Origin: an uncultured Cedecea sp.
GTDB taxonomy: Bacteria; Pseudomonadota; Gammaproteobacteria; Enterobacterales; Enterobacteriaceae
Reading direction: 5' to 3'
Length of the DNA stretch: 64,000 nucleotides
Assembly: GCF_947498825.1 (NCBI RefSeq)
Contig: NZ_CANMLV010000001.1
Span: forward strand, 558,001 to 622,000
A program made the position numbers and the translations under genes. Position 1 is the stretch's first letter. Each line of letters begins with the position of its first letter. Shown piece after piece: positions 54,802 through 64,000 of the stretch. Under the pieces are notes generated by a model that worked only from the letters and a program-made list of their open reading frames with translations, searched no databases and had not been told where the DNA came from.

Positions 54802-54865
54802 CAGCAATTTAATCCATAAGTTCAGCGGATCCCGCCTGACTCTTTTCAGCTACAAAACTTACTGT
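54802..54865 (+). promoter_or_regulatory. araI1-I2 and the araBAD promoter
   Basis: I1 CAGCAATTTAATCCATA (54802-54818), 4 bp, I2 CAGCGGATCCCGCCTGACT (54823-54841) with the -35 CTGACT inside it, 18-bp spacer, -10 TACTGT (54860-54865). Each part and each spacing equals E. coli pBAD. Expected start near 54872; GGAG at 54891 precedes the araB ATG. Confidence 0.88.
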
Positions 54866-54901
54866 TCATGACATGTCTGTTTACTGTGCTGGAGCAAAAA
54901 C

Positions 54902-56590
54902 ATGTCAATTGCACTGGGTCTGGATTTTGGAAGTGATTCTGTAAGGGCATTAGCCGTTGATTGTCAAAACGGTGCTGAACTGGCCACCAGTGTCGAGTGG
55001 TATCCCCGCTGGAAGGACGGACGCTACTGCAATGCTGCTAAAAATCAATTCCGTCACCACCCTTTGGACTATATCGAATCAATGGAGCGGGCTTTGGTCT
55101 CGGTTCTGCTCTCTCTCTCTGACGAACAACGGGCAGCTATCAGAGGTATTGGTGTTGACAGTACCGGATCAACGCCAGCACCTGTCGACGCCAATGGGAA
55201 CGTACTGGCACTTAATCCAGAATTTATGGATAACCCTAATGCCATGTTTGTATTGTGGAAAGATCATACTGCAGTCGAAGAAGCTGATGAGATAACCCGC
55301 CTGTGCCACCAACCCGATAAGGTTGATTACTCTCGCTATATTGGGGGGACCTACTCCAGTGAATGGTTCTGGGCAAAGATTTTACATGTTACCCGGGCCG
55401 ATGCTGCCGTTGCTGAAGCTGCCGTGTCCTGGGTTGAACTCTGTGACTGGGTTCCTGCCCTGCTTTCTGGCACCACCCGCCCCCAGGATATCCGGCGCGG
55501 ACGCTGTAGCGCCGGCCATAAAAGTTTATGGCATGAAAGCTGGGGAGGATTACCACCGGCATCCTTTTTTGATGAACTGGATCCATCAATTAATCAGCAT
55601 CTTAGCTACCCTTTATTCACCGAAACCTGGACTGCGGATCGTCCTGTCGGTCACCTGAGTCCTGAGTGGGCAGCCCGTCTTGGATTATCTGAGAATGTAG
55701 TGATTTCTGGCGGCGCATTCGACTGTCATATGGGCGCAGTGGGTGCTGGGGCGCAGCCTAATACGCTGGTCAAAGTTATAGGTACATCTACCTGCGATAT
55801 TCTGATTGCTGACTACACTACCGTAGGCGAACGGGCAATCAAAGGTATTTGTGGCCAGGTCGACGGCAGTGTTATCCCAGATTTTGTTGGTCTGGAAGCC
55901 GGGCAGTCTGCGTTCGGTGATATTTATGCCTGGTTTAGCCGCGTACTCTGCTGGCCACTGGACAGGCTAGCCCAACAACATCCAGAACTCAGTCAGCAAA
56001 TCGAAACCAGTAAAAAAGATTTACTTCCCGCCCTGACAGAAGCCTGGGCACAGCAGCCTTCACTGGAACATTTACCAGTGATCCTTGACTGGTTTAATGG
56101 CCGCCGTACACCTGATGCTAATCAGCGCCTGAAAGGTGTAATAACCGATTTAAATCTCGCGACCGATGCTCCCGCCCTTTTCGGTGGGCTAATCGCCGCG
56201 ACGGCATTCGGAGCTCGCGCCATTATGGAGTGTTTCACCGAACAGAATATCCCGGTTACAAACGTCATCACGCTTGGCGGTATCGCACGTAAATCACCGG
56301 TGATTATGCAGGTCTGCTGCGATGTTCTGAACCGTCCGGTACAGATTGCCGCTTCCGATCAGTGCTGTGCCTTAGGCGCCGCCATTTTTGCCGCCGTTGC
56401 TTCCGGCCAGCATAAAGATATCTCCAGCGCACAAAACGCAATGGCCTGTCAAATCGAATGGACATTGCAACCTGACCCCCAACGCGCTGAACAGTTTGAA
56501 CAGCTCTACCGCCGTTACCAGCAATGGGCCAACAGCGCAGAGCAACATTATCTTCCCCTAGTCCCTGCCCTTTCTGCTCGCGCAGACTAA
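54902..56590 (+). CDS. araB: L-ribulokinase AraB
   Basis: 562 residues (566 in E. coli). FGGY-family sugar kinase: [17 protein letters not shown] at the N-terminus is the phosphate-binding loop, [15 protein letters not shown] and [17 protein letters not shown] are in the second domain. Phosphorylates L-ribulose to L-ribulose-5-phosphate. First gene of araBAD, 33 bp before araA. Confidence 0.98.
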   Translation: MSIALGLDFGSDSVRALAVDCQNGAELATSVEWYPRWKDGRYCNAAKNQFRHHPLDYIESMERALVSVLLSLSDEQRAAIRGIGVDSTGSTPAPVDANGNVLALNPEFMDNPNAMFVLWKDHTAVEEADEITRLCHQPDKVDYSRYIGGTYSSEWFWAKILHVTRADAAVAEAAVSWVELCDWVPALLSGTTRPQDIRRGRCSAGHKSLWHESWGGLPPASFFDELDPSINQHLSYPLFTETWTADRPVGHLSPEWAARLGLSENVVISGGAFDCHMGAVGAGAQPNTLVKVIGTSTCDILIADYTTVGERAIKGICGQVDGSVIPDFVGLEAGQSAFGDIYAWFSRVLCWPLDRLAQQHPELSQQIETSKKDLLPALTEAWAQQPSLEHLPVILDWFNGRRTPDANQRLKGVITDLNLATDAPALFGGLIAATAFGARAIMECFTEQNIPVTNVITLGGIARKSPVIMQVCCDVLNRPVQIAASDQCCALGAAIFAAVASGQHKDISSAQNAMACQIEWTLQPDPQRAEQFEQLYRRYQQWANSAEQHYLPLVPALSARAD

Positions 56591-56622
56591 CCGGCTGTGA
56601 CCGCCCTTTAAGGATAAAAACA

Positions 56623-58125
56623 ATGACTATTTTTAATAATTATGAAGTGTGGTTCGTGATTGGCAGTCAGCACTTATATGGCCCGGAAACGTTGAACCAA
56701 GTCACTCAGCACGCTGAACAAGTGATGACCGCCCTGAATGCCGAAGCGAAGTTACCGTGCAAACTGGTGCTTAAGCCACTGGGTACCCGTCCGGATGAAA
56801 TTACCGCTATCTGTCGTGATGCAAATCATGATGAAAAGTGCGCCGGAGTCATCGTCTGGCTGCATACTTTCTCGCCGGCCAAAATGTGGATTAATGGTCT
56901 CACGCTTCTGAATAAACCATTATTACAGTTTCATACCCAGTTCAATGCGCAAATTCCATGGAGCAGCATTGATATGGACTTTATGAACCTGAACCAAACC
57001 GCTCATGGTGGTCGTGAGTTCGGCTTTATTGGTGCCCGTATGCGCCAGCAGCATAGTGTAGTCACTGGTCACTGGCAGGACCCACAAGCGCATCAACGTA
57101 TTGCTTCATGGATGCGGCAGGCTGTTTCAAAACAGGATACTCGGTTACTTAAAGTGGCCCGCTTTGGCGATAATATGCGCGAAGTCGCCGTTACCGATGG
57201 CGATAAAGTCGCGGCTCAGATTAAGTTCGGTTTCTCGGTCAATACTTGGGCGGTGGGCGACCTGGTTGCAGTCGTAAATGCCGTAAGCATAGGGGATATC
57301 AATGCCCTGGTCGATGAATATGAACAAAGTTATCGTCTGACACCGGCGGCACAAATTAATGGTAATAAACGGCAGAATGTCCTCGATGCCGCCCGAATCG
57401 AGTTAGGTATGGAGCGTTTCCTCAAAGAGGGAGGATTCCATGCCTTTACCACTACATTTGAAGATCTTCATGGCTTAAAACAGCTTCCGGGGCTGGCTGT
57501 ACAGCGCTTGATGCAGAAAGGATACGGGTTTGCTGGTGAAGGTGACTGGAAGACAGCAGCGCTGACACGCATTATGAAAGTGATGGCGACAGGCCTGCCA
57601 GGCGGCACCTCGTTTATGGAGGACTACACCTATAACTTTGAGCATGGCAACGATATCGTCCTCGGCTCTCATATGCTGGAAGTGTGTCCGACTATTGCCA
57701 CTGATGAAAAACCCATTCTTGATGTGCAATATCTTGGGATCGGCGGAAAAGACGATCCTGCTCGTCTGATTTTCGCCTCTAAAACAGGCCCGGCGGTGAA
57801 TGCCAGCCTGATTGATCTGGGCGATCGTTTCCGTCTGCTGGTGAATTGTGTCGACTCGGTAGCCATGCCACATGCATTACCCAAACTGCCGGTTGCCAAT
57901 GCCCTGTGGAAAGCTCAGCCAGATCTGCCAACGGCATCTGAAGCCTGGATCCTTGCCGGGGGCGCCCATCATACCGTGTTCAGCCATGCACTTAATCTTG
58001 ATGATATGCGTCTTTTTGCTGAACTGCATGATATTGAAATTGCGGTTATCGACAATGATACACAGCTTCCTGCATTTAAAGATGCCCTGCGCTGGAACGA
58101 AGTGTATTACCACTTTAAACGTTAA
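56623..58125 (+). CDS. araA: L-arabinose isomerase AraA
   Basis: 500 residues from the ATG at 56623 ([20 protein letters not shown]), preceded by AAGGATAAAAACA; the open frame reaches into araB but is unconserved there. Mn-dependent isomerase, L-arabinose to L-ribulose. Same length as E. coli AraA; landmarks [38 protein letters not shown] and [12 protein letters not shown]. Confidence 0.98.
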   Translation: MTIFNNYEVWFVIGSQHLYGPETLNQVTQHAEQVMTALNAEAKLPCKLVLKPLGTRPDEITAICRDANHDEKCAGVIVWLHTFSPAKMWINGLTLLNKPLLQFHTQFNAQIPWSSIDMDFMNLNQTAHGGREFGFIGARMRQQHSVVTGHWQDPQAHQRIASWMRQAVSKQDTRLLKVARFGDNMREVAVTDGDKVAAQIKFGFSVNTWAVGDLVAVVNAVSIGDINALVDEYEQSYRLTPAAQINGNKRQNVLDAARIELGMERFLKEGGFHAFTTTFEDLHGLKQLPGLAVQRLMQKGYGFAGEGDWKTAALTRIMKVMATGLPGGTSFMEDYTYNFEHGNDIVLGSHMLEVCPTIATDEKPILDVQYLGIGGKDDPARLIFASKTGPAVNASLIDLGDRFRLLVNCVDSVAMPHALPKLPVANALWKAQPDLPTASEAWILAGGAHHTVFSHALNLDDMRLFAELHDIEIAVIDNDTQLPAFKDALRWNEVYYHFKR

Positions 58126-58133
58126 CTCGGGCG

Positions 58134-58160
58134 GTCCCTCTCTGAGGGACTTCTTCTTTT
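58134..58160 (+). terminator. Terminator-like hairpin between araA and araD
   Basis: GTCCCTC/GAGGGAC stem with a 3-nt loop followed by TTCTTCTTTT, inside the operon 8 bp after araA. It could lower araD expression or protect the upstream mRNA end. Confidence 0.7.
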
Positions 58161-58172
58161 GCGGAGGACATC

Positions 58173-58868
58173 ATGTTTGAACAACTTAAACGCCAGGTTC
58201 TCGACGCTAACCTGGCTCTGCCAGAACATAATCTGGTAACGCTAACCTGGGGTAACGTCAGTGCTGTCGATCGCGAGCAGGGAGTACTTGTTATCAAACC
58301 TTCAGGTGTCGACTATCGTGCCATGAAAGCTGAAGATATGGTGGTGGTCAGTCTGGAAACCGGTAAAGTCGTCGAAGGTAGCAAAAAACCGTCGTCAGAT
58401 ACCCCGACTCACCGCCTGCTGTATCTGCGTTTTCCGCACATTGGCGGCATTGTGCATACACACTCTCGCCACGCCACTATCTGGGCGCAGGCCGGGCAAG
58501 CCATCCCAGCAACCGGTACCACTCAGGCTGATTATTTTTACGGTGCGATCCCTTGCACCCGTAAAATGACGGACGAGGAAATTAACGGTGAGTATGAGTG
58601 GCAGACCGGCGAACTAATCGCCAGTATGTTTGATGAGCAGGGCATCGATGCGATGCAGATACCCGGTGTACTGGTCCATTCTCACGGACCTTTCGCATGG
58701 GGGGTCAGTGCCGAGGATGCAGTACACAACGCTATCGTCATGGAAGAAGTGGCTTATATGGGGATTTTCTGCCGCCAGTTGAACCCTGAACTACCCGCGA
58801 TGCAGCAAACACTGCTGGACAAACATTACCTGCGTAAACACGGGGCGAAAGCTTACTACGGGCAATAA
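58173..58868 (+). CDS. araD: L-ribulose-5-phosphate 4-epimerase AraD
   Basis: 231 residues, the E. coli length. Class II aldolase/epimerase: zinc histidines in HTHSRHAT and [21 protein letters not shown] and [11 protein letters not shown] are in the phosphate and substrate region. Converts L-ribulose-5-P to D-xylulose-5-P for the pentose phosphate pathway. GCGGAGGACATC precedes the ATG. Confidence 0.98.
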   Translation: MFEQLKRQVLDANLALPEHNLVTLTWGNVSAVDREQGVLVIKPSGVDYRAMKAEDMVVVSLETGKVVEGSKKPSSDTPTHRLLYLRFPHIGGIVHTHSRHATIWAQAGQAIPATGTTQADYFYGAIPCTRKMTDEEINGEYEWQTGELIASMFDEQGIDAMQIPGVLVHSHGPFAWGVSAEDAVHNAIVMEEVAYMGIFCRQLNPELPAMQQTLLDKHYLRKHGAKAYYGQ

Positions 58869-58879
58869 ACAGGCAAACT

Positions 58880-58925
58880 GGTTAAGGATCTCAGGATTGG
58901 GGAGTTCCTTAACCTGCTCTTTTAG
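58880..58925 (+). terminator. Likely terminator of araBAD
   Basis: Nine-bp stem GGTTAAGGA/TCCTTAACC with a 17-nt loop, followed by TGCTCTTTT, 12 bp after the araD stop. The remaining gap to clpA (58926-59132) has no recognised gene and no tRNA-Ser. Confidence 0.6.
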
Positions 58926-59132
58926 CGGTGAGCCTATAACAAAGATGGGGCATAACGTCTTTGCCGTTCGGCATGACCTGAACCTTGACTCAGCCAAAGT
59001 GAACATCTACGCCAGAGGGGGCTCTTGAGTATCCTCTCGGTGCAACAAGGGGGAATTTTGGCGAACGAGGCATATCGACCAGAATGGATTGAAAATCCCG
59101 GTACGATGTGGTGCTAATATCGTTGCCATAAT

Positions 59133-59160
59133 CAAAGGCCGAACATCAGTCCGGCCTTTG
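59133..59160 (-). terminator. Terminator of clpA
   Basis: Stem CAAAGGCCG/CGGCCTTTG with a 10-nt loop on the minus strand, followed by ATTATGG rather than a long T run; 23 bp after the clpA stop. Confidence 0.65.
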
Positions 59161-59182
59161 AGTTAGGTTTTGCGATTCCCCA

Positions 59183-61456
59183 TTAATGGGCAATTTCCGG
59201 TTTACGTTTCTGAGCACTGATAAAGTTATAGGTTAACTGCTGCTGTGGTTTATCCAACGCAACTGTTACCTGCCCACCATCAACCAGGCTACCGAATAGC
59301 AGTTCATTAGCCAGTGGCTTTTTCAGGTAATCCTGAACCACACGTGTCATAGGGCGAGCCCCCATAGCGCGATCGTAGCCTTTTTCTGCTAACCAGTTAC
59401 GTGCATCCTGGCTGACCTCCAGTGATACTCCTTTCTGATCCAACTGGACCTGAAGTTCAACGATGAACTTATCAACCACTTGCTGAATCACCTCGGTAGA
59501 GAGGTGGTTAAACCAGATGATATTATCAAGACGGTTACGGAACTCAGGTGTAAAGACCTTTTTAATCTCTTCCATCGCGTCAGTGCTGTTGTCCTGACGG
59601 ATAAGACCAATCGATTTACGTTCTGTTTCCCGTACCCCGGCGTTAGTCGTCATGACCAGAATCACATTTCGGAAATCAGCTTTACGGCCGTTGTTGTCGG
59701 TTAACGTCCCGTTATCCATGACCTGGAGCAACAAGTTAAAGACATCCGGGTGTGCTTTTTCTATTTCATCAAGCAACAGAACCGCATGAGGATGTTTAAT
59801 AACTGCATCCGTTAACAATCCTCCCTGGTCAAATCCAACATAGCCCGGAGGCGCACCAATCAAGCGGCTGACGGTATGGCGCTCCATATACTCAGACATA
59901 TCAAAACGTAGCAGTTCGATGCCTAAAGATTTGGCAAGCTGAACGGTGACTTCTGTTTTACCTACCCCGGTAGGACCAGCGAACAAGAATGAACCAACAG
60001 GTTTATTCTCATGCCCAAGCCCGGCACGGCTCATTTTAATCGCCTCGGTCAGCGCTTCAATGGCTTTATCCTGACCGAATACCAGCATTTTAAGACGATC
60101 GCCCAACCCTTTCAGCGTATCCCGATCACTGACAGAGACACTTTTCTCAGGAATACGGGCAATGCGCGCCACTACCGTTTCGATATCAGTGACGTTAACT
60201 GTTTTCTTACGTTTACTGACAGGTACCAGGCGACTACGTGCGCCGGCCTCATCAATGACATCAATGGCTTTATCAGGCAGATGGCGGTCATTAATATATT
60301 TTACCGCCAGCTCTACCGCCGCACGAACCGCTTTCGCGCTATAGCGAACATCATGGTGTGCTTCGTATTTCGGTTTCAGGCCATTGATTATCTGAACCGT
60401 TTCTTCGACTGTCGGTTCGGTAACATCTATTTTCTGGAAACGACGTGCCAGAGCACGATCCTTTTCAAAAATATTACTGAACTCCTGGTAAGTCGTGGAG
60501 CCCATAACCCGAATCTTACCGCTGGAAAGCAACGGTTTGATCAGATTAGCCGCATCAACTTGACCACCCGATGCCGCACCCGCTCCGATGATAGTATGAA
60601 TTTCATCGATAAACAGAATACTGTTTTTATCCTGTTCCAGATGTTTAAGTAACGCTTTAAAACGCTTTTCAAAGTCACCGCGATACTTGGTACCCGCCAG
60701 CAGTGAACCAATATCCAGCGAGTAAAGCGTACAATCAGCAATCACTTCTGGCACAGTGCCCTGAACAATTCTCCACGCCAGGCCTTCCGCAATTGCCGTT
60801 TTACCGACGCCCGACTCACCCACTAACAATGGGTTATTCTTACGCCGACGGCATAGCACCTGGATAGCACGCTCAAGTTCTTTATCACGCCCGATAAGTG
60901 GATCAATACCACCGACGCGGGCAAGCTGATTAAGGTTAGTCGTAAAGTTTTCCAGCCGGTCTTCACCGCCTGAAGCTTCCTCGCTAGCCTGACTTTCATT
61001 GCCAGGCGCCTGGCCGGGTTCATCTTTACGCGTACCGTGTGACAGGAAATTAACCACATCCAGGCGGCTAACTTCGTATTTACGCAGTAAGTAGGCGGCC
61101 TGTGATTCCTGCTCGCTGAAAATAGCGACCAGCACATTGGCTCCTGATACCTCATTGCGCCCAGAAGACTGAACATGGAATACCGCGCGCTGTAACACAC
61201 GCTGGAAACTGAGCGTCGGTTGTGTTTCACGCTCATCCTGGCTTTCTGGTAAAACCGGAGTGGTTTGCTCAATAAAGGTTTCAAGTTCTTGCCGCAACGC
61301 GACGAGATCCACCGAACAGGCTTCAAGCGCTTCTCGTGCCGATGGGTTACTGAGTAATGCCAGTAACAAATGCTCGACGGTCATAAACTCATGCCGACGC
61401 TCGCGCGCTCTGGCGAAAGCCATATTTAAACTGAGTTCCAGTTCTTGGTTGAGCAT
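59183..61456 (-). CDS. clpA: AAA+ unfoldase ClpA of the ClpAP protease
   Basis: 757 residues (758 in E. coli). N-terminal Clp_N repeats that bind ClpS (1-140), then two AAA modules with Walker [10 protein letters not shown] and GPTGVGKTE and Walker [10 protein letters not shown] and [10 protein letters not shown]. The IGL loop that docks on ClpP is present (RKSIGLIRQ). It unfolds substrates for ClpP, including N-end-rule proteins delivered by ClpS. It begins 26 bp after clpS on the same strand. clpP lies outside the window. Confidence 0.98.
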   Translation of the reverse strand: MLNQELELSLNMAFARARERRHEFMTVEHLLLALLSNPSAREALEACSVDLVALRQELETFIEQTTPVLPESQDERETQPTLSFQRVLQRAVFHVQSSGRNEVSGANVLVAIFSEQESQAAYLLRKYEVSRLDVVNFLSHGTRKDEPGQAPGNESQASEEASGGEDRLENFTTNLNQLARVGGIDPLIGRDKELERAIQVLCRRRKNNPLLVGESGVGKTAIAEGLAWRIVQGTVPEVIADCTLYSLDIGSLLAGTKYRGDFEKRFKALLKHLEQDKNSILFIDEIHTIIGAGAASGGQVDAANLIKPLLSSGKIRVMGSTTYQEFSNIFEKDRALARRFQKIDVTEPTVEETVQIINGLKPKYEAHHDVRYSAKAVRAAVELAVKYINDRHLPDKAIDVIDEAGARSRLVPVSKRKKTVNVTDIETVVARIARIPEKSVSVSDRDTLKGLGDRLKMLVFGQDKAIEALTEAIKMSRAGLGHENKPVGSFLFAGPTGVGKTEVTVQLAKSLGIELLRFDMSEYMERHTVSRLIGAPPGYVGFDQGGLLTDAVIKHPHAVLLLDEIEKAHPDVFNLLLQVMDNGTLTDNNGRKADFRNVILVMTTNAGVRETERKSIGLIRQDNSTDAMEEIKKVFTPEFRNRLDNIIWFNHLSTEVIQQVVDKFIVELQVQLDQKGVSLEVSQDARNWLAEKGYDRAMGARPMTRVVQDYLKKPLANELLFGSLVDGGQVTVALDKPQQQLTYNFISAQKRKPEIAH

Positions 61457-61482
61457 AGAGACCTCCCCAAATATTGCCCGAT

Positions 61483-61803
61483 TCAGGCCTTTTCAAGCGT
61501 ACATAACAAAGGGTACTCATTGTCCTTCGCGTACTGATTTACCAGTGCCACTTTGGTTTCTGCTACTTCAGCAGTAAAAATGCCACAAATCGCTCTTCCC
61601 TGATAGTGAACCGTGAGCATCAATTGCGTCGCGCGTTCTACATCATAAGAAAAGAACTTCTGCAACACGTCAACAACAAATTCCATTGGCGTGTAATCAT
61701 CATTTAACAAAATGATTTTATACATAGAAGGCGGCTGCAGCTCTTCACGCAATTTATCCTTTGCCACCAAGTCTAATTTTAACCAATCTTTTGTCTTACC
61801 CAT
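61483..61803 (-). CDS. clpS: ClpA adaptor ClpS
   Basis: 106 residues, the E. coli length. The N-degron pocket motif [20 protein letters not shown] and the H...[11 protein letters not shown] segment are intact. It binds proteins with N-terminal Leu, Phe, Tyr or Trp and passes them to ClpA; Aat (43253) makes such substrates. Divergent from cspD across a 318-bp gap that carries both promoters. Confidence 0.97.
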   Translation of the reverse strand: MGKTKDWLKLDLVAKDKLREELQPPSMYKIILLNDDYTPMEFVVDVLQKFFSYDVERATQLMLTVHYQGRAICGIFTAEVAETKVALVNQYAKDNEYPLLCTLEKA

Positions 61804-62121
61804 TCCAGCAATTCATCATTTGTTGTAGCCCGAAGCGTATCAGGCAAGGTTTTAAATTGAGTTTACTATGCTTTCAGTAATACATCGCGTAGTAAATGTT
61901 TCTGTTTATTTACCCGTATACGAGACCAAGATCACATAATGGGAAATAGCGTTAACTGCTTCAAACTTTTAGACATTTAACCTGTAAACCCACCTGACCA
62001 TGCTTGACGAAACTGGCCATTTATTTCCATAGTAGCAGCTTGAGCCTGTTATTTTTTGAACAATCGGCTCTAACCACCGATTCATTCTCTCACTATTACG
62101 TCTTACGAAGGATGCAGAAGT

Positions 62122-62349
62122 ATGGGAACGGGTACTGTTAAATGGTTTAATAATTCAAAAGGGTTTGGCTTTATCTGTCCGGAAGGTGGTGGTGAAGATA
62201 TCTTCGCACACTATTCAACCATTCAAATGGACGGTTACAGAACGCTTAAAGCCGGACAGACTGTCAAGTTCGATACTCATCAAGGACCCAAAGGTAATCA
62301 TGCCAGCCTGATCGTTCCACTAACGACAGAGACAGAAGCGATAGCCTGA
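62122..62349 (+). CDS. cspD: Cold-shock-like protein CspD
   Basis: 75 residues. One cold-shock OB domain with RNP1 KGFGFI and RNP2 DIFAHY. Unlike CspA, E. coli CspD is induced in stationary phase and on starvation, and inhibits replication by binding single-stranded DNA. The N-terminus reads MGTGTVKWFNN against MEKGTVKWFNN. AAGGATG precedes the ATG. Confidence 0.96.
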   Translation: MGTGTVKWFNNSKGFGFICPEGGGEDIFAHYSTIQMDGYRTLKAGQTVKFDTHQGPKGNHASLIVPLTTETEAIA

Positions 62350-62378
62350 GGTCACTCATCATAGCTTAAGCCACTGGC

Positions 62379-62413
62379 GTAAAATGTCAGCCACATCAGG
62401 GCTGACATTTTAC
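62379..62413. terminator. Bidirectional terminator between cspD and macB
   Basis: GTAAAATGTCAGCC/GGCTGACATTTTAC, 14-bp perfect stem around a 7-nt loop, with the A/T base of the stem serving as T run in either direction. It lies between convergent cspD and macB. Confidence 0.87.
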
Positions 62414-62427
62414 CGACCAGCTCTTAT

Positions 62428-64000
62428 TTACTCTCTTGCCAGGGCATCAATCGGGTTCAAGCGTGCCGCATTGCGAGCGGGTAACCAGCCAAAAAGAACC
62501 CCGATAGCCGTAGAACAGCCAAACGCGGTCAGTAACGCGACTGGTGAAAAACCGATTTCCCAACCCGGTAAGACGAGCTGCAAGGCCACCGCTATCAGCA
62601 ATGAAAGCGCGACGCCCAATGCCCCACCGACTAAACAAACCAGCACAGCTTCGATTAAAAACTGCTGTAATACGTCACTTGCTCTGGCCCCAACCGCCAT
62701 ACGAATACCAATCTCTTTAGTACGTTCAGTAACCGAAACAAGCATAATATTCATTACACCAATTCCACCCACCAAAAGAGAAATCACCGCCACCAGTGTT
62801 AAGAACATCTGTAATGTACGTGTGGTCTTTTCTGCCGTTTTCAACAGACCATCCATATTATAAGTAAAAAAGTCTTGCTGACCATGGCGTAAATTAAGCA
62901 ACCGATTCAGCTGACGTTCTACATCCTGACTGTCGTAATCATCTTTAACACGCACCGTTATTGAATTCAGCCAACGCTGCCCCATCACCCGACTCGCCAT
63001 GGTGTTATAAGGTAACCAAACACGTAATACCTTACTGCTACCAAACATCGACTGCTTCTCAGTGGCAACCCCAATCACCGTAGCGGGTACATTACCGACC
63101 AGAATAACTTCGCCCACTACCTGAGTTTTATGAGGAAACAATTGACGCTTACTGTTTTCGTCAATCACGACTACCTGAGCACGCTCAAGCACTTGCTCAT
63201 TATTGAAACTCGTCCCCTGACTGATAGTCATACCGTAGACATTAAAATAGTCGCCACTGACACCGTTGACACTGGCTGCAACATCCACATTGCCATAACG
63301 TAATCGGAGATTACTGGAGATTGAGGCTGTAGCAGAACTGACCCAAGGTTGTTTAAGAATAGCGGCTAAATCTGCGTCCTTTAGCGACTGTTGAAATCGG
63401 GGATCATCATCACCAAAATCCTTACCGGGATAGATATCAATCGTGTTGGTTCCTATTGCCCGAATATCCGCCAGTACCAGCTGTTTGGCGGCATCACCAA
63501 TCACCACGATAGACACCACAGAAGCAATACCGATAATAATCCCCAGCATCGTCAACAAGGTACGCATTTTATTCGCAGCTAAGGCCAGCCAGGCCATACT
63601 CAGTGCTTCACGGAAACGACTGAATATTTGCTGAAATGAGGTATTTTTCGCTAACTGCGGTTTGTCGGTGAAAGATGCGCTATCCCGGGGTAAAGCGGGA
63701 GGATTACGCACAATTTCACCATCACGGATCTCGATAACTCGCTGCGCCTCGGCGGCAACCGTAGGGTCATGGGTGACGATAATAACCGTGTGTCCCTGCT
63801 GGCACAGTTGTTTCAGGGTAGCCATGACCTCTTCACCAGAGTGACTGTCCAGTGCTCCCGTGGGTTCGTCCGCCAGTATCACCTGTCCACCGTTCATCAA
63901 CGCACGCGCGATACTGACACGCTGCTGCTGACCACCTGATAACTGAGAAGGCCGGTAGCCAACTCGGTCACCCAATCCCAGCCGGGCGAGTAACTCAGTT
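62428..64000 (-). CDS. macB: Macrolide/enterotoxin efflux ABC protein MacB, C-terminal part (cut by window edge)
   Basis: The frame runs from the TAA-side end at 62428 and stays open to base 64000, about 524 residues; the start and Walker A lie outside. The visible ATPase half has LSGGQQQR, VILADEPTGALD and VTHDP; then a first helix (MRTLLTMLGIIIGIASVVSIV), a periplasmic domain of about 220 residues, and three C-terminal helices (FtsX type, MAVGARASDVLQQFLIEA). MacB works with MacA and TolC as a mechanotransmitter. clpS-cspD-macB order is as in E. coli (macA would be next). Confidence 0.95.
   Translation of the reverse strand, partial: TELLARLGLGDRVGYRPSQLSGGQQQRVSIARALMNGGQVILADEPTGALDSHSGEEVMATLKQLCQQGHTVIIVTHDPTVAAEAQRVIEIRDGEIVRNPPALPRDSASFTDKPQLAKNTSFQQIFSRFREALSMAWLALAANKMRTLLTMLGIIIGIASVVSIVVIGDAAKQLVLADIRAIGTNTIDIYPGKDFGDDDPRFQQSLKDADLAAILKQPWVSSATASISSNLRLRYGNVDVAASVNGVSGDYFNVYGMTISQGTSFNNEQVLERAQVVVIDENSKRQLFPHKTQVVGEVILVGNVPATVIGVATEKQSMFGSSKVLRVWLPYNTMASRVMGQRWLNSITVRVKDDYDSQDVERQLNRLLNLRHGQQDFFTYNMDGLLKTAEKTTRTLQMFLTLVAVISLLVGGIGVMNIMLVSVTERTKEIGIRMAVGARASDVLQQFLIEAVLVCLVGGALGVALSLLIAVALQLVLPGWEIGFSPVALLTAFGCSTAIGVLFGWLPARNAARLNPIDALARE

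Noticed and set aside
58915-59132. Possible remnant gene or tRNA-Ser between araD and clpA
   Set aside because: No cloverleaf, anticodon arm or CCA end like E. coli serW was found on either strand, and the short frames have no recognisable protein.

Overview
The window is a chromosomal segment of a gamma-proteobacterium of the order Enterobacterales. Nearly every housekeeping protein can be followed along its whole length against its E. coli counterpart (LpxK, MsbA, YcaI/ComEC, IhfB, RpsA, Cmk, AroA, SerC, YcaO, FocA, PflB, PflA, YcaD, SerS, RarA, LolA, FtsK, Lrp, TrxB, CydD, CydC, Aat, InfA, ClpA, ClpS, CspD, MacB). The order is that of the E. coli 19-21 min region, read in the opposite direction. 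Differences in sequence and gene content (no ycaL, no dmsABC, no serW tRNA seen) point to a genus other than Escherichia. The genus cannot be fixed from the sequence alone.

Layout. 1-11203 (minus strand): ycaQ (cut by the window edge), lpxK-msbA, comEC, ihfB, rpsA, cmk, aroA, serC. 11676-13439: ycaO. 13559-20015: an accessory block absent from this place in E. coli, made of a LacI-type regulator divergent from an AfuABC-like sugar-phosphate ABC importer and an inositol-monophosphatase-family phosphatase, with two matching palindromic operators in the divergent gap. 20640-24859: focA-pflB-pflA, the anaerobic pyruvate/formate module, with an FNR site. 24941-26089: ycaD. 26663-29885: an AT-rich islet with two tandem secreted proteins resembling halovibrin HvnA, followed by a transposase-end relic. 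30088-38129 (minus): serS, rarA, lolA, ftsK, lrp. 38627-44448 (plus): trxB, cydDC, aat, infA. 44790-58868: an L-arabinose island between infA and clpA, with ytfQRT-yjfF and araFGH importers, araC and araBAD. 59183-end: clpA, clpS, cspD and the start-truncated macB.

The arabinose island is the most coherent accessory system. Two complete ABC sugar importers (AraFGH, and YtfQ/R/T/YjfF, known in E. coli as a galactofuranose importer) lie head to tail beside araC-araBAD. The araC-araB gap keeps the E. coli control layout, including an O2-to-I1 spacing of 211 bp. A second araI-like site with the same promoter geometry lies in front of ytfQ, so both importers are probably under AraC.

Small repeats: three full ERIC-like 126-127 bp imperfect palindromes (11244, 20171, 44485) and one degenerate copy inside the ytf operon (48369). 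They sit at or near the edges of the accessory blocks.
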